From positions 186,001-250,000 of the forward strand of contig NZ_JAVJQO010000007.1 of the NCBI RefSeq assembly GCF_040218225.1: a stretch of DNA of 64,000 bases, read 5' to 3'. Below are positions 43,401 to 50,626 of the stretch, one piece after another; the stretch's first letter is position 1, and each line of letters begins with the position of its first letter. Position numbers and translations under genes: made by a program. The DNA comes from Gracilimonas sp. GTDB taxonomy: Bacteria > Bacteroidota > Rhodothermia > Balneolales > Balneolaceae. The notes below the pieces were generated by a model that worked only from the letters and a program-made list of their open reading frames with translations, searched no databases and was not told the origin of the DNA.

Positions 43401-43877
43401 TCAAAAGTAGAATCTTGCACCGAGAGCGCCATCAAGAGCAAAGCCTGTAGAAGGGGTTAATTCAAGAGAAGGAGCTAATTCAAAAAATACATCGAGAGGG
43501 GAGTTTCTTGGCAGCCAGTTTACACCGACTACGCCACGTACTGCTAATGAGCCGTTATCAGCGCCATAGTCTTTAAAACGTCCGCCTATTCCGTAATGGA
43601 CTGCGAATTGTTCTTCCGATCTGATAGAATCAAATGAATGCCACAGGTAATCCATATGGAAATGAATTCGGCTTCCGTTGTCCTCAAATCTCGGATGATA
43701 GGTTGACCAGCCAAGCCCAAATGCGAGGGCATTGTTGTTGGAGGTCCATAGTTTAGCACTTAATCCCGTGGGCTCTCCAAGCATGACGCCAAGACCGAAA
43801 TTTTTTGTCTGTGCAGTGGCTTGCTGAGCCGAAAGTAACAGGACAAATGTGATAAGTATTAGGTAAAACTGTTTCAT
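43401..43877 (-). CDS. DUF3996-like outer-membrane beta-barrel protein
   Basis: A 158-aa protein with signal peptide ~1-22 (ending ATAQ). The mature part is alternating beta strands: FGLGVMLGEPTGLSAKLW, NALAFGLGWS, HFHMDYLWHSF, AVHYGIGGRF, AVRGVVGVNWLP, DVFFELAPSLELTP, and a final GALGARFYF with the terminal Phe typical of small eight-stranded barrels. The GEPTGLS(A)K opening and FFELAP segment fit DUF3996. Its role here is unknown; it lies between the ice-binding-type genes and two LuxR-type regulators. Confidence 0.75.
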   Translation of the reverse strand: MKQFYLILITFVLLLSAQQATAQTKNFGLGVMLGEPTGLSAKLWTSNNNALAFGLGWSTYHPRFEDNGSRIHFHMDYLWHSFDSIRSEEQFAVHYGIGGRFKDYGADNGSLAVRGVVGVNWLPRNSPLDVFFELAPSLELTPSTGFALDGALGARFYF

Positions 43878-43937
43878 TGGTAATCCTTTTAAATTGTTAC
43901 TTAAGCTTACCTTTAGTTTGGGCCAGTTGTAATCGCC

Positions 43938-43970
43938 TGTAGTAATGAAAAGCGGACTAGTCCTTTAGGT
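43938..43970 (-). promoter_or_regulatory. Conserved upstream block with GGACTAGTCC palindrome (DUF3996 gene)
   Basis: A perfect 10-bp palindrome GGACTAGTCC lies at 43954-43963, 77 bp before the start codon. Read on the minus strand, the block CCTAAAGGACTAGTCC then GCTTTTCAT resembles the block upstream of the regulator gene at 44740-44784. A shared regulator site is inferred. Confidence 0.35.
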
Positions 43971-44018
43971 GTAGAGAAGGGGGTAAGTTTTTGTTTGTGA
44001 AATTTCTGTGAGAGAATT

Positions 44019-44651
44019 TCAATCAGGACGAGAATCCAAAAGAGAAAAGAGGTAGAGGTTTTGTTTAATGTTATGAATGTGGAATTTTACACTTTCAGGA
44101 GTGACAGACAGCTTTTCCCCAAGTTCTTCATCGCTTAACCCTTCACTTAATAGTTTGAGCAGTTGTAATTCAAATTGAGTGATTTGAACCGATTCCCCGG
44201 GTGTAATTTTTTCCTTTACTATCGTATTGCTCACTATATGAGACAGTAGTAAATCGGTATAATGCAAGGGAAGCACAATTTCACCTTTGGCTACGGCCGT
44301 TATTGTTTTGATGAATTTCTGCGGTGTCGCATCTTTTAGGATAAATCCGGTAGCTCCGGCATCCATAAATTCATTGATTTCATCCATTGATAGAGCGAGG
44401 CCCATCACCACTGTTTTTGTAACGGGAGATCTTTCAGTTACCCGTTGCACAACCTCCAAACTATACTGCCTTTGTAACGCTGAATTCAAAAGAATTACGT
44501 GTGGCTTAAACCGATCTATCTCTTGATCTAATTTTTCTTGATCTCCGGAACCGGCTTCCACTTCCAGTTTTTCCTGATTCTTAAACATTTCAGCCAAGCC
44601 TTCACGAATCAGCCTATTATCCTCAATGATAAGCAGCCTGGTCTTGTCCAT
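44019..44651 (-). CDS. LuxR-type response regulator lacking the phospho-acceptor Asp
   Basis: I start at ATG 44651 (MDKTRLLIIEDN); an ATG at 44681 would add ten residues. The receiver keeps the acidic pair IIEDN and the Lys in FILKDA, but position 56, Asp in its paralogue (VVLLDLGL), is Asn here (VILLNSAL), and the switch Thr/Ser is Gly. The LuxR HTH (LLKLLSEGLSDEELGEKLSV, ESVKFHIHNI) is present, but the C-terminus stops ~14 residues before that of the paralogue at 44835. It may be a phosphorylation-independent regulator or one in decay. Confidence 0.85.
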   Translation of the reverse strand: MDKTRLLIIEDNRLIREGLAEMFKNQEKLEVEAGSGDQEKLDQEIDRFKPHVILLNSALQRQYSLEVVQRVTERSPVTKTVVMGLALSMDEINEFMDAGATGFILKDATPQKFIKTITAVAKGEIVLPLHYTDLLLSHIVSNTIVKEKITPGESVQITQFELQLLKLLSEGLSDEELGEKLSVTPESVKFHIHNIKQNLYLFSLLDSRPD

Positions 44652-44739
44652 TCTTAACCTTTCTTTAATAAAATTAGCCACACCCTCTTCATATTCGTTA
44701 CAGAAAGGGCATAAAGAGCTTAGTCGTTTTTTCTTGAAA

Positions 44740-44784
44740 AGACTATCCTACAAAAGGATGAGAAAGGGACTAGTTTTATTTAGG
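44740..44784 (-). promoter_or_regulatory. Conserved upstream block with ACTAGTCC (regulator gene)
   Basis: Minus-strand text CCTAAATAAAACTAGTCC then CTTTCTCATCC parallels the block upstream of the DUF3996 gene. The GGACTAGT core is at 44767-44774. A small palindrome ATCCT-ACAAA-AGGAT lies beside it (44745-44759). Confidence 0.3.
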
Positions 44785-44834
44785 GCATAATTAAAAGAGC
44801 AGGAAATATTGTCTGCCAAAGAGTGTTAGCCCGT

Positions 44835-45506
44835 TTAATCATTTGTGGCAGATGATTCTTTATCGTGGGCATATTTTGCAATTTGCAGCCGACTGTGGAG
44901 GGTTAGTTTCTCAAGAATATTATGCACATGGCTTTTTATGGTATGGGGAGAGATGTATAATTTTTGAGCTATTTCTTTATTTGTAAGGCCGTCTGCAATT
45001 AATTCAATAACTTCTTTTTCTCTTTGAGTCATTTGCACTGAATCGAGAATTTTTTTCTCTCCCTCCGGCCCATTTAGAGATTGTTCTACAATCTGTGCAA
45101 ACAGCGAATCCGTAAGGTAAGCAGGCAATACTTTTTCACCCCTTGCTACTGCACGGATTGTGGTTAAAAAATCATCAACTGTTGCATTTTTTAGAATAAA
45201 CCCCTTCACCCCACATTCCACAAAGTCTAAGACCTCGGAATGAGTCGCAAAAAGGCCCATCAAAACTACCTTCACATCTGTGTCATTTTTCCGAAACAGC
45301 TTTACAATGTCTAAACTGTCATAACTCTGCAAGCCTAAATCGAGCAATACTACATCAATGTTTGAGGTTTGAATTTTGGACAGCATTTTTTCATCCGTTT
45401 GAAGAGCAGCAATTACCTCAAAATCGGACTCTTTCTTCAAGACTTCCGTGAGGCCCTCCCGAAGCAAGCGATTATCTTCAATTATAAGTAACCGGATTTT
45501 TTTCAT
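44835..45506 (-). CDS. LuxR/NarL-type response regulator
   Basis: A 223-aa regulator with a normal receiver (IIEDN pocket, Asp56 in VVLLDLGL, Lys in FILKNA) and a LuxR-type HTH (MTQREKEVIELIADGLTNKE, SPHTIKSHVHNILEKL). The switch residue that is usually Thr/Ser is Gly (LMGLF). It is a close paralogue of the gene at 44019, in the same direction. No histidine kinase lies nearby, so its partner must be elsewhere. Control of the neighbouring ice-binding-type/DUF3996 genes is a guess from position. Confidence 0.9.
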   Translation of the reverse strand: MKKIRLLIIEDNRLLREGLTEVLKKESDFEVIAALQTDEKMLSKIQTSNIDVVLLDLGLQSYDSLDIVKLFRKNDTDVKVVLMGLFATHSEVLDFVECGVKGFILKNATVDDFLTTIRAVARGEKVLPAYLTDSLFAQIVEQSLNGPEGEKKILDSVQMTQREKEVIELIADGLTNKEIAQKLYISPHTIKSHVHNILEKLTLHSRLQIAKYAHDKESSATND

Positions 45507-45755
45507 AGAAAAGCAGTACTGAAAGTAAAATTACCGAGTTATTTTGACGACGGCTTAACCTTCTTAATGACAATTGCTTACAACGCCAGAGTTAGGCGTT
45601 ATTGGTAAGTCAATATACCATAAATCAACCAGACTTATCTTACATACCCCTCATTGCAGCAATATTCTTTCAAGATTTCTGCTACAATTACTTTTAAAGA
45701 AGTCATACTTAAATTCGACTCTGAAGCAAAGCAGCGGAGCAATTGAGTATTTCCA

Positions 45756-45790
45756 GCACGTAGCCTTGACAGACTGTCCGGGCTACGTGC
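45756..45790. terminator. Perfect 10-bp inverted repeat, possible terminator of the tricorn-like gene
   Basis: GCACGTAGCC (45756-45765) and GGCTACGTGC (45781-45790) pair perfectly around a 15-nt loop, 9 bp beyond the protease stop codon. There is no U-run, so it may be a terminator of the weaker type or an mRNA 3'-end stabiliser. Confidence 0.5.
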
Positions 45791-45798
45791 CAGATTAT

Positions 45799-48700
45799 TT
45801 AATTATCTCCTGAATCACGATCTGGTCGTTTCCACCTTACCGGATCCTTGGGTGTAGGAATGATGGGATTTTCATAATTCTGCAGTAAACGCATAGCTTC
45901 ATTAATAGCTGCTTCCAGCTGAGGATCATGTCCATTTATGACTTCTTTTGGTGTTTGCATGACTTCAATATCTGGCGCGATACCTTCGCCTTCCACATCC
46001 CATTCACCATCCAAGTTATAGAAGCCACCCCGAGGAGCTACAAATCGGCCTCCATCTACAAATGGCGGAGTGTCCCAAGTTCCAACCAATCCGCCCCAGG
46101 TTTTTGCTCCCACCAACGGACCGATTTCCATCTTACGGAATAAGAATGGAAGTAGGTCACCACCTGAGCCAGCTCGCTCATTAATCACCATAACTTTAGG
46201 ACCCCAGATTCCAGCACCGGGAGTTGTAAATGGTTTACGGTCACCGGCTTTGCTGTTGAAAAACCCATGTAAATCACGAGCCATGATGTCTACCATATAA
46301 TCAGCGGCAGAACCACCACCGTTGTTTCGCTCATCAATAACAGCGCCCATCTTATCTTGCTGAGCAAAGTAGTAGCGGTTGAAATATTCATACCCTCCGT
46401 TTCCGGTATTTGGAACCCAAACATAAGCCAGTTTTCCATCTGACATTTCATCAACTTTACGCCGATTACCTTCTACCCAATCCCGGGTTCTCAGTCCATA
46501 TTCATTAGAAACCGGAACTACAGTTACCAGGCGTGCACCTTGTGTTCTGGGACGATCATTTACCAGAAGCTGAACCTGTCGGTTTACTGTTCCTTCAAAA
46601 GCTTTATAAAAATTTTCACTGGATGAGATTTCTTTCCCATTTACGGCCAACACATAATCTCCTTCATTCACATCAATACCCGGACCTGAAAGGGGAGCCC
46701 TAAGATCGGGATTCCAACTCTCTCCGGTATAAATCTTGTCGATACGATAGGCTCCATTTTGAAGTGAAATATCAGCACCTAGTAATCCTGCCTGAACCTC
46801 CTCAAGATCAGGATAATCGCCGCCGGCAACATATGAGTGTCCTACAGCGACTTCTCCGCTCATAATATCCAGCACATAATTTAGATCAGAACGGTGTTTG
46901 GCCTGTTCCACCCATGGCGCATACCAATCATATACATCATTCCATGGGGCTCCATGCATATTATCTACATAGAGAAAGTCTCTCATAAAGCGCCATCCAT
47001 CCCTGAATATCTGCACAAACTCTTCCTGTGGATCTACTTTTATCTGGATGCCAGAGATGTTCAAGCTTCCATCGCCTGCTTTCTTTTCTCCGCCATCAGT
47101 TCCTACAATCCCCCATGTTCCTCCGCTTCTGTAAAGCAAACTCTTGCGATCCTGAGAAACCACTCCTTCGTTAAAGTTTGCCATAAATAAACTTCCTTTC
47201 CGATCATCCAGGCTAAATTTATGAAGCCGCGTTCCTTCATTTTCTACCGCTTCTGTGTAGAATACATCCCCACCGGGGCCGGCCATCAACCCTGTATAAT
47301 TACGCTGTGGAATATCAACCGCCAAAGTTCTCTCAGCAATTCCATCCAAATCGATTACAACTTCCATTTCAGCGTCTTCTTCCGACTTTTCTTCTTCTGA
47401 TGTTTCTTCATCATCACTTTTTGGGAGAAGTGGTGAAGGCTCGTCATCAGACAACACAATCATATATAAAGCGCGGGTAACCGGCATATTGTAAGAGCTC
47501 ATATCCAGCCAGCCGGTATTTAATCCATAATCAGTGCTGGCCAGGAAATAAAGATATTTACCATCTTCGCTCCATACAGGAGTTATTGAATCCGACATTC
47601 CATCTGTTAGCTGGTGGGTTTTCCCCGATTTCACATTATGCACCTTCACGGCCTTAAATTGATTGTCCAAAATCTTGACGTAGGCAATCCACTTACCGTC
47701 TGGCGACCAAACCGGGTTCAAGGTTCTGTTGGGGTGAGCATAACCATCGGTATCTACTTCTTTTGCTTCTCCGGATTCCACATTCACATACCAGAGATTA
47801 TAATCGGTATCGGTATAAGCAATGTGCTTCCCATCTGGTGACCAGTCGGGACGAAAGTAGAAGGTTGGATTTGGCAGCTTAATGGATTTCGGGCCTTCTA
47901 ATCCATATTGATCACCGATCATCAGCGTATATTCTCCACTTTGATCAGAAAACCAGGCAACCTGACTTCCATCGGGCGACCAGATCGGATATCGCTCTGC
48001 ACTGGAAGCTGAATTGCTCAGATTTCTCCACGTTCCGTTTTCTTTGGGAACTGTGATAATCTCTCCCCGAAATTGAAAAACAGCTCTTTTTCCTGTTGGA
48101 GAAATAGCCGCATTATCCAGCGAGTATGCATTCGGTTCTTCCCAGCGTGGACGCCCCCAGTTCATGTCTCCGGCCACATTGATTTCCAACTGCTCCGTTT
48201 CTCCGTTTTCAGGATTCAACAGGTGCAGATAACCACCCTGTTCATACACGATCATGCCAAATCCGGCATCCAGGCTTTTCGCATCAAAATCAGAATGAAA
48301 GGTCCATTGATTTTCTTCTTCTGTTTGCGGGTTGAAGGACCAGATATTGTTCGCAAAATCTCTTTCGGAAAGATAGAACACGGAACCATCATGCCAAACC
48401 GGATCGGTGTGGCGTTCATTATCAGTTCTTGGAGTTTGAATTAATTCAAAATTGTCCAAATTCACAATCCAGATGGGCTGTGCTTGTCCGCCCCGGTAAT
48501 TTCTCCATTCGGGATCCCAAAACGTAATGGGATTATAGGCCAGGTGTTTTCCATCAGCCGACATTTCTCCGGTCGCTGCCCTGGGAATAGGCAACACTTC
48601 CGGCATTCCACCTTCGGTACTCACTTTCCAGATTCGATTCAATTGTGTGGGATGAGCCATTCGTGTAGATCGAAACAGAATTTCTCCATCAGGTGTCCAG

Positions 48701-49044
48701 CCCGTTACCACATCATCAACCGGGTGCCAGGTCAGCCGTTGTGGTGAGCCCCCTTCAGCCGGAATCACAAATACATCTGAGTTTCCATCATACTCTCCGG
48801 TAAAAGCAATCATATTTCCATCGGGTGAGAAGTGTGGATTGGACTCGCCTCCGATATTACTGGTTAGGCGAATCGCGTCACCGCCGTTTTTGTCCACTTT
48901 CCAGAGATCGTTGGCATGAACAAATACGATACTGTTTTCTGAAATGGAGGGCTCACGAAGAAGCTGCGTTCCCTGCGCAAAGGTTTCAGCCGTAAAAGCT
49001 ATAAGAAGGAAAAGAGAAAAAGTGTATCCGAATAAACGTTGCAT
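45799..49044 (-). CDS. Tricorn-like S41 family protease, exported
   Basis: A 1081-aa exported protease with signal peptide ~1-23. The N-terminal half carries PD40/WD40-like propeller repeats (HFSPDGNMIAFTGEYDG, WSPDGSQVAWFSDQSG, WSPDGKWIAYVKILD). A strongly acidic linker lies at about 545-570, a PDZ-like domain at about 760-850 (GIDVNEGDYVLAVNGKEI), then the S41 catalytic core with nucleophile Ser960 (NERAGSGGDLLPF) and DERNNGGGSAADYM. The layout matches tricorn core proteases that trim peptides. Convergent with nothing; it appears to be monocistronic. Confidence 0.9.
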   Translation of the reverse strand: MQRLFGYTFSLFLLIAFTAETFAQGTQLLREPSISENSIVFVHANDLWKVDKNGGDAIRLTSNIGGESNPHFSPDGNMIAFTGEYDGNSDVFVIPAEGGSPQRLTWHPVDDVVTGWTPDGEILFRSTRMAHPTQLNRIWKVSTEGGMPEVLPIPRAATGEMSADGKHLAYNPITFWDPEWRNYRGGQAQPIWIVNLDNFELIQTPRTDNERHTDPVWHDGSVFYLSERDFANNIWSFNPQTEEENQWTFHSDFDAKSLDAGFGMIVYEQGGYLHLLNPENGETEQLEINVAGDMNWGRPRWEEPNAYSLDNAAISPTGKRAVFQFRGEIITVPKENGTWRNLSNSASSAERYPIWSPDGSQVAWFSDQSGEYTLMIGDQYGLEGPKSIKLPNPTFYFRPDWSPDGKHIAYTDTDYNLWYVNVESGEAKEVDTDGYAHPNRTLNPVWSPDGKWIAYVKILDNQFKAVKVHNVKSGKTHQLTDGMSDSITPVWSEDGKYLYFLASTDYGLNTGWLDMSSYNMPVTRALYMIVLSDDEPSPLLPKSDDEETSEEEKSEEDAEMEVVIDLDGIAERTLAVDIPQRNYTGLMAGPGGDVFYTEAVENEGTRLHKFSLDDRKGSLFMANFNEGVVSQDRKSLLYRSGGTWGIVGTDGGEKKAGDGSLNISGIQIKVDPQEEFVQIFRDGWRFMRDFLYVDNMHGAPWNDVYDWYAPWVEQAKHRSDLNYVLDIMSGEVAVGHSYVAGGDYPDLEEVQAGLLGADISLQNGAYRIDKIYTGESWNPDLRAPLSGPGIDVNEGDYVLAVNGKEISSSENFYKAFEGTVNRQVQLLVNDRPRTQGARLVTVVPVSNEYGLRTRDWVEGNRRKVDEMSDGKLAYVWVPNTGNGGYEYFNRYYFAQQDKMGAVIDERNNGGGSAADYMVDIMARDLHGFFNSKAGDRKPFTTPGAGIWGPKVMVINERAGSGGDLLPFLFRKMEIGPLVGAKTWGGLVGTWDTPPFVDGGRFVAPRGGFYNLDGEWDVEGEGIAPDIEVMQTPKEVINGHDPQLEAAINEAMRLLQNYENPIIPTPKDPVRWKRPDRDSGDN

Positions 49045-49150
49045 AATATCCCGCGTTAGTTGAAGTGCTTCGGGAATATAACGAATCAGACGGGAGAGTA
49101 AAGTAGCGTTGAAGAATCTTTACAAATATAGAAAGTTCATCAAACTGTCA

Positions 49151-49927
49151 CTAAATAAGTTCTATTAGCTCATATTTTGGATGAGTATAATTTAAAGCAT
49201 AACATTTACAACCCAACTTTAAACAGTAGTTTTTTGCTTCATCATATCTGCTTTCTGGAAATTTATAGCCAAGCACAATTGAGTGTATTGCTTTTTCAAC
49301 ATCTATATAAATTGGCTTTACTTTTTTTGAGTAAATAAGCCACCTATATTCATTTTCTTCTCGCCAGTCGTAACCTTTCTTAAAATAGATAGAATGAAGA
49401 ATTTCATTAGATGTAATTAACTCAGTTACTTTTTTCTCACTTAATGAAATATTCTCACCATACTCTATAGTTGTACCACCTTGTACTAGATGCAACCAAC
49501 TTGGATAGTAAACTGAATCTTGAATCAAATAATCATCATCACTTATTTTTGATTCAATTGCTTCTTTAAGTTTTTCTTTTTTAAATAGTATGCAAAATCC
49601 TTTAAAATTTTGGCCATACTGTGCCCACATTCGTGGTTTACCGTAAATCGAATTTTCGATAACAGATTTATGATTGTCTTTTTGAGGCTTTGTTGTGCAA
49701 AAGACCCTTAATTTTTCTCCAACGACCTGCTTAAGCTTTCGTGCTCTTTCCCAAGCTTGTAAATCAATTTCTTGACCTATTCCAACAGTATCAATCCACC
49801 CTAAACTACTTTCGCGAGGATCATCCATGTTTTTCACTTGACCTAGCAGAATTCTAGCATTCTTCAAAATTTTTTCAAGATTTTCAATCTTGGTGTAATG
49901 ACTTAATAATCCCTCTTCTTCAATCAT
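49151..49927 (-). CDS. DUF2971 family protein
   Basis: A 258-aa protein with the DUF2971 pattern: LLSHYTKIENLEKILKN at the start, MDDPRESSLGW, RVFCTTKPQKD, MWAQYGQNFKGFCILFKKE, and WREENEYRWLIYSKK followed by VLGYKFPES. The family is of unknown function, sporadically distributed and sometimes near mobile or defence genes. The gene is visibly more A+T-rich than topA or the tricorn-like gene on either side, and sits 17 bp downstream of the 188-aa gene, which suggests acquisition. No enzymatic motif is clear. Confidence 0.8.
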   Translation of the reverse strand: MIEEEGLLSHYTKIENLEKILKNARILLGQVKNMDDPRESSLGWIDTVGIGQEIDLQAWERARKLKQVVGEKLRVFCTTKPQKDNHKSVIENSIYGKPRMWAQYGQNFKGFCILFKKEKLKEAIESKISDDDYLIQDSVYYPSWLHLVQGGTTIEYGENISLSEKKVTELITSNEILHSIYFKKGYDWREENEYRWLIYSKKVKPIYIDVEKAIHSIVLGYKFPESRYDEAKNYCLKLGCKCYALNYTHPKYELIELI

Positions 49928-49944
49928 AATGTAGGAAGACTAAA

Positions 49945-50511
49945 CTAAAACAAGCTCGTCTGTTCCCGATCTTCTTTTTGAGCCTCTTCTATTTGTGGCT
50001 CTTCGGCAGGTGTAAACGTCTTAAGCATTTCCGGCATGAATCGTTTTTCGTAGATCCGGCGACAGATTCCATGAAGTGCTTTTTCACCTCTGGGCGGAAT
50101 ACGAAGGAAGCCACTGTCATCTTCATCCAAAAACCCAAATTGCCGTAAGTCGTTGACAATAAGATAGGCCAGCTTCTCGGTCACTCCGGAATTTTTTTCT
50201 ACATATTCACGATGTGGCGGTTCGTCTTCACTTACATACACCAACCCAAGCACGTTCAATTCAATGTCGGTGAGAGGGAATCCTTCACTGCCTTTGGTAA
50301 GCAGGTTGTCCCAGGTTTTTTGAGAATAATAAAGCCCAAACCATGACTTAGCTTCTCTGAGCAGGTGTCCGCTCATCGCACAAGCAAAATGCTGACTTGG
50401 TCCGGCTTTTCGAGGCTCACCCCTGGTACGAAACATATTCACCATCGTGGCAAGATCGAGCTCTCCGATATTTGGTGGATATTTAAAATAAAAATCGCTT
50501 CGTTTTTGCAT
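49945..50511 (-). CDS. Uncharacterised protein with winged-helix-like core and clamp-binding-like tail
   Basis: A 188-aa protein I cannot assign. Residues ~80-160 (LTDIELNVLGLVYVSEDEPP, KLAYLIVNDLRQFGFLDED, FLRIPPRGEKALHGICRRI) have the helix-helix-wing look of a winged helix. The C-terminus is acidic and ends EQTSLF. QTSLF matches the form of the beta-clamp-binding peptide (QLxLF type) at the very end of a flexible tail, which suggests contact with the replication clamp. It lies next to topA on the same strand. Confidence 0.65.
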   Translation of the reverse strand: MQKRSDFYFKYPPNIGELDLATMVNMFRTRGEPRKAGPSQHFACAMSGHLLREAKSWFGLYYSQKTWDNLLTKGSEGFPLTDIELNVLGLVYVSEDEPPHREYVEKNSGVTEKLAYLIVNDLRQFGFLDEDDSGFLRIPPRGEKALHGICRRIYEKRFMPEMLKTFTPAEEPQIEEAQKEDREQTSLF

Positions 50512-50626
50512 GTACCTTTTTCCTGTCTTTTAGATTTGACAGCATCGGCAAGAAATCTACAAAAAAAAATTCAAAGCCACTTCGAGATTCAATCTTCAAT
50601 ATTGAATATTCGATATTCCGGAACTA

